Below, one piece after another: positions 36,447 through 46,565 of a DNA stretch of 64,000 bases (position 1 is its first letter; each line of letters opens with the position of its first letter). The stretch spans positions 62,001 through 126,000 of the forward strand of contig NZ_CDSE01000036.1 in assembly GCF_001373415.1 (NCBI RefSeq). Direction: 5' to 3'. Made by a program: the position numbers and the translations under genes. Source of the stretch: Paenibacillus dakarensis. Lineage in GTDB: Bacteria > Bacillota > Bacilli > Paenibacillales > Paenibacillaceae. Under the pieces are notes generated by a model. That model worked only from the letters and a program-made list of their open reading frames with translations, was not told the DNA's origin and ran no database searches.

Positions 36447-38045
36447 TCAGCTGATTATGAGTCGATAAATCATGCAAGCGATGTAAACATCATAGGATTC
36501 GGAGTTGACGGTTATATCATAGCCAATAGCTTCACTGATCTTTTTGATCCGATATTTTACAGTGTTTTTATGGACAAACAGCATTTTCCCGCATTCATCG
36601 TAATTCCCTCTTGCATCTAACAAAAAGGTCATCAGTGTCTTGATTGAATCCGGCTCGTTTATTATCGGATCAATAACGGCCATATATTCTTCAAGAGTTT
36701 CCTCTCCCTGCACACTTAAATCAATGGCCTGCTTCATCGAACGAATCTCGGCTGCCGTAAATAATTTGCGATGTTCATAAATGAGATGGACCTTCCGCCC
36801 AATATTGTTCACAAGCCGGTACATGCGCCTTACATCTTGTGTATTTCTCATTCTGGGCGCATAGACCATTTCTGAGATCACCGGGAAGAAATTCGTTGTA
36901 TCGATATATTCGGCAGCAATTTCATACTCGTTGTACTTGTAAGAGCAATTTCCCATAAGAGCAATTACACAATGGTCGATCGTTTGAATGAGCGCTGTTT
37001 TGTAATATTTGAACAGATGCTCTTCCAGTTCTTCGCGGATAAGCTTCTCTAGGGACAGGTCTTGAATTTCGATCAACCACATCATTTGGATCGAAGAGAC
37101 ATCAATATGGAGAAGTTGAGCCAGTCTCCGCATTTTTTCGCTTTCATCGTTAATAATGGCTTTTACCAAGGCGTATTCGCTAACCTCGTTATGCTTATCT
37201 CCCCATAAATTGATTGCCACCTGCACCACCTCACAGGTTTTATCAACGGTCTTTGCAGGTAATTTCGTGTTCTCTTTAATCAGAAATAAATAAAGTGCTT
37301 CTCCGTTTTTCTGATGAACTGTTTTGCACTCCATAAAGCAATCTGAATGATCGTCCGCTTGGCCTCTCGACCCATTCACTAGATAAGGAGCCTGCTTCTC
37401 AATCAGATGAGCCACATCCAGCGTTGAATTCCGAGGCCACATCACCTGATTCACGATTTCCATATTCGTGTTGGTCAGAATAAGGTTCGTTTTCAGCCTG
37501 TCAGACAGGAATTTAAGGGTGATTTCTACGCTCCGTGAGTGTTCAGGCAGCAGTGATACTTTTTCTAATGCTTCATTCACAAAGTTATCATTGATCGTCT
37601 GGTTTTTCAGAACAATTGCTTCCATGACCTCATAGATAACTTCGTTATAACGAAGCGAAAAATCATTCTCCGGCATGCAGATGATGATGAAATCCTTCGA
37701 CTCTGCTAACTGCAGCACCTCTTCAGCCACTTCCGGAATAATGATTCCAACATAATATAAAATCAGTCCCACTTCACCAAGACCATGCAGATATTCAATG
37801 GCTTCGCACTGCTTCTCAACACTGTCTTTAATGGAATAAAACGAGCTGATCACAATCTCTTCCGCATACCACTCATCTTGAACCGAATGCACGATTCGGG
37901 AGGAATAATCCGCATTGGAAACCTCCAGGACAGATAAAGAGGAGATGGTACGGTGAAGGCTATTTTTTCCGGTTAGCACCTTCGCCCCACGAAAAGAAGG
38001 CAGTTGCAGCATATCCTGTACAGTTATCCCATGTTTCCTCACCAC
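36447..38045 (-). CDS. PucR-family transcriptional regulator
   Basis: 532 residues; GTG start at 38045 or 38042 with only a weak ribosome site. The N-terminal PucR sensor domain reads GITVQDMLQLPSFRGAKVLTGKNSLHRTISSLSVLE (5-40). The middle is helical, and the C-terminal PucR helix-turn-helix reads LMTFLLDARGNYDECGKMLFVHKNTVKYRIKKISEAIGYD (about 482-521). PucR proteins regulate purine or other nitrogen-ring catabolism. It is on the same strand as the permease/DUF917/HyuA-like operon, separated by a terminator and a promoter that looks activator-dependent. Confidence 0.88.
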   Translation of the reverse strand: MVRKHGITVQDMLQLPSFRGAKVLTGKNSLHRTISSLSVLEVSNADYSSRIVHSVQDEWYAEEIVISSFYSIKDSVEKQCEAIEYLHGLGEVGLILYYVGIIIPEVAEEVLQLAESKDFIIICMPENDFSLRYNEVIYEVMEAIVLKNQTINDNFVNEALEKVSLLPEHSRSVEITLKFLSDRLKTNLILTNTNMEIVNQVMWPRNSTLDVAHLIEKQAPYLVNGSRGQADDHSDCFMECKTVHQKNGEALYLFLIKENTKLPAKTVDKTCEVVQVAINLWGDKHNEVSEYALVKAIINDESEKMRRLAQLLHIDVSSIQMMWLIEIQDLSLEKLIREELEEHLFKYYKTALIQTIDHCVIALMGNCSYKYNEYEIAAEYIDTTNFFPVISEMVYAPRMRNTQDVRRMYRLVNNIGRKVHLIYEHRKLFTAAEIRSMKQAIDLSVQGEETLEEYMAVIDPIINEPDSIKTLMTFLLDARGNYDECGKMLFVHKNTVKYRIKKISEAIGYDITVNSESYDVYIACMIYRLIIS

Positions 38046-38119
38046 TTCTTCTGTGTTATCTAATGTAGTAAATTAATAAATATCTTATTTCATTTTAGCA
38101 TTTTATGCTATATTTTCAT

Positions 38120-38290
38120 CTAATAGCTTATAAATTGAAGAATTCCAACGGTCGTTAACAAAAGAAAAACAACGAGGATTGCGATAAGCACCCTTTTTAT
38201 TGCTTTCGTGTTTTTTGATCTATGCTTAAGTTGCCTCTCAACATTCTCTAACCGCTCTTTGAGCTCTTCAAATTCATTATCTTGTACCAT
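38120..38290 (-). CDS. Small tail-anchored membrane protein, 56 residues
   Basis: Starts ATG 38290 after AAGGAGGG at good spacing. The peptide is MVQDNEFEELKERLENVERQ..., a charged heptad-like helix (about 5-24), a basic stretch HRSKNTKAIKR, then one membrane helix VLIAILVVFLLLTTVGILQF (about 34-53). So it is predicted to sit in the membrane with the coiled coil in the cytoplasm. It ends 74 bp before pucR on the same strand. I do not recognise a named family. The strong ribosome site and clean design make it a likely real gene. Confidence 0.7.
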   Translation of the reverse strand: MVQDNEFEELKERLENVERQLKHRSKNTKAIKRVLIAILVVFLLLTTVGILQFISY

Positions 38291-38463
38291 AAGCCCTCCT
38301 TGGTATCGTCAATTTATTGTTATAAGAATATAACACTTGGAATTCATCAGATGTTTGGATTACGTCGTAAAAAATCCAATGCTTACGTCTTAACCACATC
38401 CCAAATGCAAATCATTCTCCTTTCGGGTACAATAAGACCAAACGGAATTTTGGAGGCTGCATC

Positions 38464-38697
38464 ATGAACATGGAAGAAGAAGCAAAGCAACAAGCCATAC
38501 CGGCTGAAGACGACCAGGGCAACTTCAAGCTGCTCGACGTTGAACGTATCCTATCGATCTCATCCGAAATCGAAGGCGACGAGGATAGCGCGGCGATTTT
38601 TCATTATGAAGACGGCAAGAAGTATAAATACGTGCACAGCGAGAAAGCCATGAAGCAGTTCGGCGAATGGATTCAAAAAGGGGAAAACGGGATGTAA
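38464..38697 (+). CDS. Small acidic protein of unknown function, 77 residues
   Basis: ATG 38464 lies ten bases after TTTTGGAGG. The protein is acidic and soluble: NFKLLDVERILSISSEIEGDEDSAAIFHYEDGKKYKYVHSEKAMKQFGEWI. It has no signal peptide, Cys or obvious motif; strand-helix alternation suggests a small compact fold. A terminator follows within 6 bp. It is a single gene between the pucR region and the nucleoside importer, transcribed against both. Function unknown. Confidence 0.65.
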   Translation: MNMEEEAKQQAIPAEDDQGNFKLLDVERILSISSEIEGDEDSAAIFHYEDGKKYKYVHSEKAMKQFGEWIQKGENGM

Positions 38698-38702
38698 TTA
38701 AC

Positions 38703-38729
38703 AAAAAGCTGCCCATAAGGCAGCTTTTT
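38703..38729 (+). terminator. Terminator of the 77-residue protein gene
   Basis: AAAAAGCTGCC and GGCAGCTTTTT pair around CATAA immediately after the stop codon. It is symmetrical and could also stop the converging importer transcript. Confidence 0.85.
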
Positions 38730-38805
38730 GTTGTATTGATAGTAGAAAGAGACAGCTCAAAAGTTCGGAGAACCAATGAGATGCCTCTAAATCATCGATA
38801 TTTAT

Positions 38806-39765
38806 TTATCTCTTTCCTTTGTCATAAATTTCACCTAATGCTCTCGGAGCGCGGTTGGATTTAGAGAAAAAGATTAATAACAATAACGTCAATACATACG
38901 GTAAAATCATGAATAAATCCGTGAAGCTGCTTGGTAATGCCATTGACTGAGCTATGAAAGCTCCCCCGGATTTTGCAAAACCAAATAAAAGACAAGCAGC
39001 TAAAGTAGGGAGAATTCTCCAGTTACCAAAAATTAATGCAGCAATGGCCAAGAAGCCATATCCCATATAAATGCTGGACGAAAAGTTAGCTGAAATCGAA
39101 TAGGCAAAGCACATACCGCCCAGACCTGATAACAGACCTGATATTAAAACGGCAGAAAACCTGATTTTCGATACATTTACACCTGCTGCATCAACTGAAT
39201 GGGGATTTTCGCCGCACGCTCTTAATCGCATGCCATATTTTGTTTTATATAACAGATACCAAGCAAAACAGGCAATCACGATGATAATCACTTCGAATGG
39301 ATACACATTCGTAAAGACCGCGCCGATTACGGGTATTTCGGATAAACCGCCGATTGTAAACCGCTCCATGACTCCTAATCGGAACTTGTCCGATGCCGAT
39401 CCAAAGACAAGTGCATTGATTTGTGTCGTTAAGAAAGTGGTTAGCGCGAGCGCCAGTATATTTATTACGACACCACTGATCACTTGATCTGCCCTAAACT
39501 TAATGCATAATACAGCATGAATAATGGAAAAAGCCATTCCGCCAATCATCGCAAACAGCAGCGCTACATAAAACAGGTTTTGAACATCTGTGCCAAGAGC
39601 ATTTGCGATCAAAACAGCCGACAGCGCTCCGATGAATGCCCCAAAGCCTTGAAAGCCTTCAAGTGCTAGATTGGTAATGCCACTCTTTTCACTATATATA
39701 CCGCCTATAGCAATGATAAAAAGAGGCAGAGCAAAGGATAAACCATCCATAATTATTGTATCCAT
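38806..39765 (-). CDS. nupQ: Nucleoside ABC importer permease NupQ-type
   Basis: 319 residues, about eight to nine membrane helices. The family pattern is GLSFALPLFIIAIGGIYSEKSGITNLALEGFQGFGAFIGAL (about 7-47), then SVDAAGVNVSKIRFSAVLISGLLSGLGG near 190-217. It belongs to the BmpC/YufQ permease group that imports nucleosides. Its start overlaps the stop of nupP by one base. Last gene of the riboswitch-controlled operon. Confidence 0.9.
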   Translation of the reverse strand: MDTIIMDGLSFALPLFIIAIGGIYSEKSGITNLALEGFQGFGAFIGALSAVLIANALGTDVQNLFYVALLFAMIGGMAFSIIHAVLCIKFRADQVISGVVINILALALTTFLTTQINALVFGSASDKFRLGVMERFTIGGLSEIPVIGAVFTNVYPFEVIIIVIACFAWYLLYKTKYGMRLRACGENPHSVDAAGVNVSKIRFSAVLISGLLSGLGGMCFAYSISANFSSSIYMGYGFLAIAALIFGNWRILPTLAACLLFGFAKSGGAFIAQSMALPSSFTDLFMILPYVLTLLLLIFFSKSNRAPRALGEIYDKGKR

Positions 39766-40916
39766 TATGCTTCACTCTCCTTCCGGCCCGCTTCATTTTC
39801 CTTCAGACGGCTGATTTTATATTTCAAGTATCCTCCACATGCACTAAACAAGAGGATTAACCCGACGATCACCGAAGAAATTTCTTGTCTGATTCCTGCC
39901 TGTGAACTCATATATGTGCTTCCCTGTTCAATAATCGATACTAAAAATGATGAAAAAACAACACCAATTGGATGAGAGTTCCCTAATAGGGATACAGCAA
40001 TGGAATCAAAGCCGATGCTTGATAATACTTTGGGTTGGATGGAGGAGTAATAGCCTAAATAGTAAGTGACACCGGCAAGACCAGCCAAACCACCTGAAAT
40101 AACCATGGCTAGGACTGTATTTCTTCCTACATTAATTCCCGCATACTTTGCTGCATTCCGGTTGGAGCCTACCGCCTTCATTTCAAAGCCAACCACCGTT
40201 TTGTCCATAACAAACTTGATTAAAACAGCGGTAATCATAGCCAAAATAAAACCGATTGGGATGTCCATCTTCAGGTTAGCTGCTTCGACATTCACTAGCG
40301 TTAATCTTGCTGCTTCGGAAATATACCGGGACTGCCTTGAGACAGGATCAATATAATACATTTGAATAAAAAAGCTAATGACATATTGAGCAATATAATT
40401 CAACATAATCGTCGATACGACTTCATTAATGTTAAATTTATATTTTAGCCACCCTACTAATCCTCCCATGAGTCCCCCGGCGACGATTCCGATCAGTAAA
40501 ACAAGCGGCTTTGCGATTACTGCATCCAAACCACTATAGCCAACAATGATTGTCGCAAAAAAGCCGGAGACGAGCATTTGGCCGGCAACCCCAATATTAA
40601 ACAGGCCTGCTCTAAAGGCAACAGTGACTGCCAAGCTGGCAAACACAAGCGGCGTCATGGCGTTCAGCAAACTCAAGAAATCAGTCAGTATGCTCTTATA
40701 GCCTGCATAAGAAGGCTTAGGCAAGATCCCTGCCCCTTGGAATAAATTATAAAACGCCTGCAGAGGATTTTTGCCGATTAAAAGGATAACGATAGCCGCC
40801 GCAATAAAACTTAGGATTATGGAGACTAACGGTATGGAGATCGATTGCCATTTCTCATTCCTTATTGGCCGAATAAGACGATTACTTAAGGTTTTCTTTT
40901 GTTTATCTTTACTCAT
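39765..40916 (-). CDS. nupP: Nucleoside ABC importer permease NupP-type
   Basis: 383 residues. A polar N-terminus precedes about nine membrane helices. Family motifs are VTVAFRAGLFNIGVAGQMLVSGFFATI (about 97-123) and GSNRNAAKYAGINVGRNTVLAMVISGGLAGLAGV (about 250-283). It forms the second half of the permease with NupQ. The ATG overlaps the nupO stop by 8 bp. Confidence 0.9.
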   Translation of the reverse strand: MSKDKQKKTLSNRLIRPIRNEKWQSISIPLVSIILSFIAAAIVILLIGKNPLQAFYNLFQGAGILPKPSYAGYKSILTDFLSLLNAMTPLVFASLAVTVAFRAGLFNIGVAGQMLVSGFFATIIVGYSGLDAVIAKPLVLLIGIVAGGLMGGLVGWLKYKFNINEVVSTIMLNYIAQYVISFFIQMYYIDPVSRQSRYISEAARLTLVNVEAANLKMDIPIGFILAMITAVLIKFVMDKTVVGFEMKAVGSNRNAAKYAGINVGRNTVLAMVISGGLAGLAGVTYYLGYYSSIQPKVLSSIGFDSIAVSLLGNSHPIGVVFSSFLVSIIEQGSTYMSSQAGIRQEISSVIVGLILLFSACGGYLKYKISRLKENEAGRKESEA

Positions 40917-42441
40917 GCTTTGCCCCCATCATATATTCGCCGACTTCATTCGTCGTTAATGAATCACTTCCGGCGATTTTTTGAAGTTGACCGTTATATA
41001 TAACTCCTATGGTATCTGCCACATTCATAATTTCATCCAATTCCAGTGAAATGAGTAGAATCGCTTTTCCGCGATCCCGTTCTTGAATCATCATCTTATG
41101 AATATTTTCGATCGCACCAATATCGACTCCCCGTGTTGGCTGAACGAATATCATGAGCGGCGACTGCAATTCGATTTCGCGTGCAATAATCGCCTTTTGC
41201 TGGTTACCGCCGCTCATCGAACGAACTTGCGTTTTGACGCCTTGTCCGCTTCTAATATCGTATTTATCGATCAATTTCCTGCCAGATTGCTCAAATCCCT
41301 CTTTATTCAAAATCCCCTTCTTGGAAAAGGGCTCCTTATAGTACTGCTTTAATGCTAAATTCGTAGATAAATCAAAATCCAAAAACAGCCCAAAGCTTTG
41401 TCGATCTTCAGGGATATAGGATATTCCAGCTTCTGTTCTGTTTCTTATACTTTCATACGTAATGTCCTTGCCCTGAAGTAGTATTTTCCCACTGCTGACC
41501 TTGGTCAATCCTGCAATAGCATCAGCGATTTCGACTTGGCCGTTATCTGCGACTCCAGCAATAGCAAATATCTCGCCGCTGCGTATGGCAAAGGATACGT
41601 CTTTCACCACTTCAAATCCATCTTCATTCTTAATGGTTAGATGCTCTACTTTCAGTATTTCCTCTTTAAACCGGGCAGGCACTTTCTCAGCTTCAAAGCT
41701 TACCTCTCTGCCCACCATTAATTGAGCCATATGATTAACCGACGTCGTCTTTACATCCAGCACATCCACTAATCTGCCTTTATTCAGTACAGCGCATCGG
41801 TCAGCCACTTTTTTGATTTCTTCCAGCTTATGCGTGATCAGGATGATGGTTTTCCCGCCGTCTCGCAGACCTTTGATAATCCCCAGCAAGAACTCAATTT
41901 CTTGTGGCGTCAAGACTGCAGTCGGTTCATCAAATATAAGGATTTCAGCTTCACGATAAAGCACCTTCAGAATTTCCACCCGCTGCTGCATGGAAACGTT
42001 TAGGTCAGCTATTTTCTTCGTAGGATCCACTTCTAAGCCAAAGCTTTTGGACAGCTCTTCAATTTTTCGATTAGCATTTCGAATATCCACATATGGAAAG
42101 AGCCCTGCAAATTTTTTGATTGGCTCAACTCCTAAGGTAATATTCTCTGTAATCGTATAATCAGAGACTAGCTTAAAATGCTGATGGACCATTCCTATGT
42201 TAAGCTTTGCCGCATGGTTAGGCGAACTGATCTGTACCTTCTCCCCGCGAATATAAATATCTCCTTCATCCGGCTCGTACATGCCGCCCAGAATACTCAT
42301 CAACGTGGATTTACCCGCTCCATTCTCTCCAAGCAAGGCGAAAATTTCTCCTTTTTTTATATCAATGGATACATCATCATTCGCCACTATTCCTGGGAAG
42401 CGTTTGGTTATATGTTTCATTTCTACAATAAAATCAGACAT
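40909..42441 (-). CDS. nupO: Nucleoside ABC importer ATPase NupO-type, two ATPase domains
   Basis: 510 residues with two fused ATPase halves. The first has Walker A GENGAGKST (about 38-46), the short signature LNVSMQQRVEILKVL and Walker B ILIFDEPTAVLTPQE. The second half carries a degenerate Walker A (GVADNGQVEIADAI) and signature SMSGGNQQKAIIARE, with QPTRGVDIGAIE. This asymmetry is normal for sugar/nucleoside importers of this type. It drives NupPQ. Confidence 0.92.
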   Translation of the reverse strand: MSDFIVEMKHITKRFPGIVANDDVSIDIKKGEIFALLGENGAGKSTLMSILGGMYEPDEGDIYIRGEKVQISSPNHAAKLNIGMVHQHFKLVSDYTITENITLGVEPIKKFAGLFPYVDIRNANRKIEELSKSFGLEVDPTKKIADLNVSMQQRVEILKVLYREAEILIFDEPTAVLTPQEIEFLLGIIKGLRDGGKTIILITHKLEEIKKVADRCAVLNKGRLVDVLDVKTTSVNHMAQLMVGREVSFEAEKVPARFKEEILKVEHLTIKNEDGFEVVKDVSFAIRSGEIFAIAGVADNGQVEIADAIAGLTKVSSGKILLQGKDITYESIRNRTEAGISYIPEDRQSFGLFLDFDLSTNLALKQYYKEPFSKKGILNKEGFEQSGRKLIDKYDIRSGQGVKTQVRSMSGGNQQKAIIAREIELQSPLMIFVQPTRGVDIGAIENIHKMMIQERDRGKAILLISLELDEIMNVADTIGVIYNGQLQKIAGSDSLTTNEVGEYMMGAKHE

Positions 42442-42477
42442 CTTTCTCCTCCTTCATCCCAATAAGCAGGAAAGAAA

Positions 42478-42536
42478 AATTTAGAAGTTCATCATCCCCT
42501 CATAAATCCTAGAGCAGGGAATGATAAACTTCTAAG
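42478..42536 (-). terminator. Intra-operon hairpin between nupN and nupO
   Basis: On the minus strand TTAGAAGTTTATCATTCCC pairs (few mismatches) with GGGGATGATGAACTTCTAA and is followed by ATTTTTC. It probably lets only part of the transcripts continue, giving more binding protein than ATPase and permease. Confidence 0.6.
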
Positions 42537-42568
42537 GTTCATTTCACGATTGTGTTTCTATATTTAAA

Positions 42569-43720
42569 TTAAAGTCCTGGAAACTTTTCTGGTGTATGGC
42601 CATTAAAGTTAGAAGCTGGAACGATTTTGCCATCCTTCACTAACTCGTATGCCTCATTCATTTTATTTAATGTATCCTCTGATAATTGATGACGTCCTTC
42701 TTCTTTGATGAAACCAGTTGAGTCAGTGTCTGCATGAAGGACTACGTTTCCGCCTTTAAAGCTTCCATCAACAATAGTATTTAATGCCTTTTCAACATTC
42801 ATACTCATGAATTTTACAGCAGATGTTAACACGATATTTTCAGAGCCATTTGCACCATCATCATATTGGTCAACGTCCACGCCAATTACTTTAACATCGC
42901 CTTTAGCTTCCTTAACCGCTGTAAAGACACCATTACCCGTGCCGCCTGCTGCCACAAAGATTCTATCTACACCTTTATTGATCAATGCATTTCCGATTAC
43001 TTTACCTGTTGCTTCATCTGCAAAAGAGCCTGCATAGTTACCGCCCACATCTGCACCTGTTACATCCGTTCCTGCATAACCTGATAATTCAACAACTTCG
43101 ACGTTTTTCCCATAAACCTTGTTAACGTAATTTACCCCTGATTCAAAACCAAACTGATAATTTACATTGGAAGGATAAGCAATGCCATTTACGACCGCTA
43201 CTTTATTTGATTTTGTTTCAAGAGCTGCAGCCATGCCTGCAAAAAAGCCACTTTCTTGTTCCGCGAAATTCATGGCATATACATTGTCGAAATCTTTTTG
43301 ATCACCTACAGGTGAAGGCTCAGCGTCATTTAAGATAAATGTTTTGTCAGGATTTTCTAGAGCGATGCTGGAAACTCCGGCAAATTGAAACCCTGGGGTT
43401 ATAATAACATCATAATCTGCCACAATATCAGCAACAGCTTGTACAGCAGCAGCAGGATCACCCGTTTCCTCTCTCACAGCCTTTACAGTTGCTGTTGGAT
43501 GATTTTTGATAAAGTTCAAAATTCCGTTATAGTTATCTTCATTAAAGTTGCCATCATCAACGCCGGAAGGACTTGTAACAATGGCAATTTTCAGTCCGTC
43601 TTTACCTGCTCCGGAATTTGCTTCATTTGCTTCATTTGCATTGTTTCCGCATGCTGCCATAACAACAGTCATCAAAGCAAGGATTAAAACAACTGCTATA
43701 TTTTTTGTACTTTTTTTCAT
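42569..43720 (-). CDS. nupN: BMP-family nucleoside-binding lipoprotein NupN-type
   Basis: 383 residues. Lipobox MAAC (Cys24), followed by an Asn/Glu/Ala-rich linker. The BMP/PnrA domain starts LKIAIVTSPSGVDDGNFNEDNYNGILNF (about 44-71), with VITPGFQFAGVSSIALENPDKTFILND and FVAAGGTGNGVFTAVKEAKGDVKVIGVDVDQYD (about 248-280). Such proteins bind purine nucleosides outside the cell. The guanine riboswitch upstream fits guanosine/inosine uptake, as for B. subtilis NupNOPQ. Confidence 0.92.
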   Translation of the reverse strand: MKKSTKNIAVVLILALMTVVMAACGNNANEANEANSGAGKDGLKIAIVTSPSGVDDGNFNEDNYNGILNFIKNHPTATVKAVREETGDPAAAVQAVADIVADYDVIITPGFQFAGVSSIALENPDKTFILNDAEPSPVGDQKDFDNVYAMNFAEQESGFFAGMAAALETKSNKVAVVNGIAYPSNVNYQFGFESGVNYVNKVYGKNVEVVELSGYAGTDVTGADVGGNYAGSFADEATGKVIGNALINKGVDRIFVAAGGTGNGVFTAVKEAKGDVKVIGVDVDQYDDGANGSENIVLTSAVKFMSMNVEKALNTIVDGSFKGGNVVLHADTDSTGFIKEEGRHQLSEDTLNKMNEAYELVKDGKIVPASNFNGHTPEKFPGL

Positions 43721-43773
43721 TACTCATGGTCCCCCTCAGTTAATCTTGTTGAATTGTTGTTTTTGTAAAAATT

Positions 43774-43800
43774 AAAAAGCACCGAGTTGCACCGGTGCTT
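43774..43800 (-). terminator. Guanine-riboswitch terminator
   Basis: AGCACCG and CGGTGCT (43793-43799 and 43778-43784) form a stem on the minus strand followed by TTTTTAATTTTT, 50-80 bases upstream of nupN. It is the likely off switch when purine is bound. Confidence 0.8.
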
Positions 43801-43857
43801 GACTTCAGGAAGGTAGATAATGAAAAAAGCATAAGTTAAATCCGTATATTACCTAAC

Positions 43858-43924
43858 CTCGTAGTCAAGCTATTTATGGTAGCTTGGTAGAAACTTTCGG
43901 GCCATATCCCCAACATTATACGAG
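43858..43924 (-). promoter_or_regulatory. Guanine-type purine riboswitch
   Basis: The minus strand reads CTCGTATAATG... ending CTACGAG, which pair as P1. Between them are the conserved purine-aptamer segments GGATATGGCCCG, AGTTTCTACC and the loop stem AGCT...AGCT. The position before P1 3' strand is C (TTGACTACGAG), which in this class gives guanine rather than adenine specificity. It controls nupNOPQ through the terminator at 43774-43800. Confidence 0.93.
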
Positions 43925-43952
43925 AATAAATATTTTAATTTTTACAGAAGCC

Positions 43953-43981
43953 ATAGTAACATGGGATATTCCCATCGTCAA
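43953..43981 (-). promoter_or_regulatory. Promoter of the nup operon with palindromic spacer
   Basis: On the minus strand TTGACG (43976-43981) and TACTAT (43953-43958) are separated by 17 bases. The spacer includes the perfect palindrome ATGGGATATTCCCAT (43961-43975). This puts transcription start near 43946, just ahead of the aptamer. The interval 43982-44146 holds no convincing gene. Confidence 0.65.
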
Positions 43982-44146
43982 CAATAAACACGTATGTTAT
44001 ATTTGGAAATCACATTCAATGTTCGGAAACGGATTGAAAAGGAATTGATTATCATATGGATTTGAAGAATGATGAGGAAAACAAGTGCATTTTTCCGAAT
44101 TATTACATGTTAGCGATTTATACTGTGGATTAATAAAGCCAAAAAA

Positions 44147-44187
44147 AGAGGCTGCTCATAAGTCCAGTGAACTTATGAGCAGCCTCT
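44147..44187 (-). terminator. groESL terminator
   Basis: Arms of 17 bases (44147-44163 and 44171-44187, AGAGGCTGCTCATAAGT and its complement) pair perfectly around seven bases, followed on the minus strand by seven T. A small hairpin AATAAGG/CCTTATT also overlaps the groEL stop. Confidence 0.88.
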
Positions 44188-44284
44188 CTGCTTAACACAT
44201 TCCTCAATTTGTAGGGGATGAAAAGGGGATAGATTGATCCTCTTACCCTAAAATAACTTGATACAATAAGGTTTTTAACCCTTA

Positions 44285-45928
<1,644 letters not shown>

Positions 45929-45974
45929 CTAATGGATTATGAAAATTTCAGCATTCTTATATTCAGGTTGTGAA

Positions 45975-46256
45975 TTAACCCAAGATCGCGTGGATGTCGC
46001 TTTCTTTCATAATCAAATATTCTTTACCTTCGTATTTGATTTCTGTTCCAGCGTATTTGGAGAAAATAACACGGTCGCCTTCTTTCACTTCCAAAGCTAC
46101 ACGCACACCGTCTTTCAAAGAACCGCTGCCTACTGCGATAACTTTACCTTCTTGCGGCTTTTCTTTAGCGGAGTCCGGAAGCACGATCCCGAATGCCGTG
46201 GTTTCTTCTTGTTCAATTGGTTCAACCAATACGCGTTCACCTAAAGGTCTGATCAT
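45975..46256 (-). CDS. groES: Co-chaperonin GroES (10 kDa)
   Basis: 93 residues. It starts [39 protein letters not shown] with the mobile loop [17 protein letters not shown] (about 19-35), and ends [18 protein letters not shown]. It caps the GroEL ring. GGAGG precedes the ATG. First gene of the groESL operon. Confidence 0.98.
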   Translation of the reverse strand: MIRPLGERVLVEPIEQEETTAFGIVLPDSAKEKPQEGKVIAVGSGSLKDGVRVALEVKEGDRVIFSKYAGTEIKYEGKEYLIMKESDIHAILG

Positions 46257-46311
46257 GAAAAATAGCCTCCTTAATAATATATTGTGGTGTTCTTGTTCAA
46301 AACTTTATGTA

Positions 46312-46338
46312 TTAGCACTCGACCATCGTCAGTGCTAA
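46312..46338 (-). promoter_or_regulatory. CIRCE element (HrcA operator)
   Basis: TTAGCACTC (46312-46320), nine bases, then CAGTGCTAA (46330-46338). This matches the CIRCE repeat TTAGCACTC-N9-GAGTGCTAA except for one C for G. It lies 56 bp upstream of groES and should bind the heat-shock repressor HrcA. Confidence 0.95.
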
Positions 46339-46509
46339 CAACCAATTTTATGATACTCAAGTTGCCTGAAAATTTCAAGTCCTTTACTTTATTTTTTGAT
46401 AACTTTTAATCAGATTGCTAAATTGAGGTTGTCCTCCAGACTCCTCTCTCCATTCTATCCACCACTTTTCATTTTATGCCTGTTTCTGAGTGCCGCAAGT
46501 TCAAAAAAA

Positions 46510-46534
46510 AGAGCACCCGTGGAGCGGGTACTCT
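46510..46534 (-). terminator. Terminator after tatC
   Basis: AGAGCACCCG and CGGGTACTCT pair with one G-T wobble, followed on the minus strand by eight T, 32 bp past the tatC stop. Confidence 0.8.
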
Positions 46535-46565
46535 TGATTTATTCGATATGTATTCCACTTCAGTG

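Noticed and set aside
44040-44140. A 25-codon plus-strand frame (ATG 44056) before the groESL terminator
   Set aside because: The ribosome site is far from the start and the peptide has no feature; considered chance.
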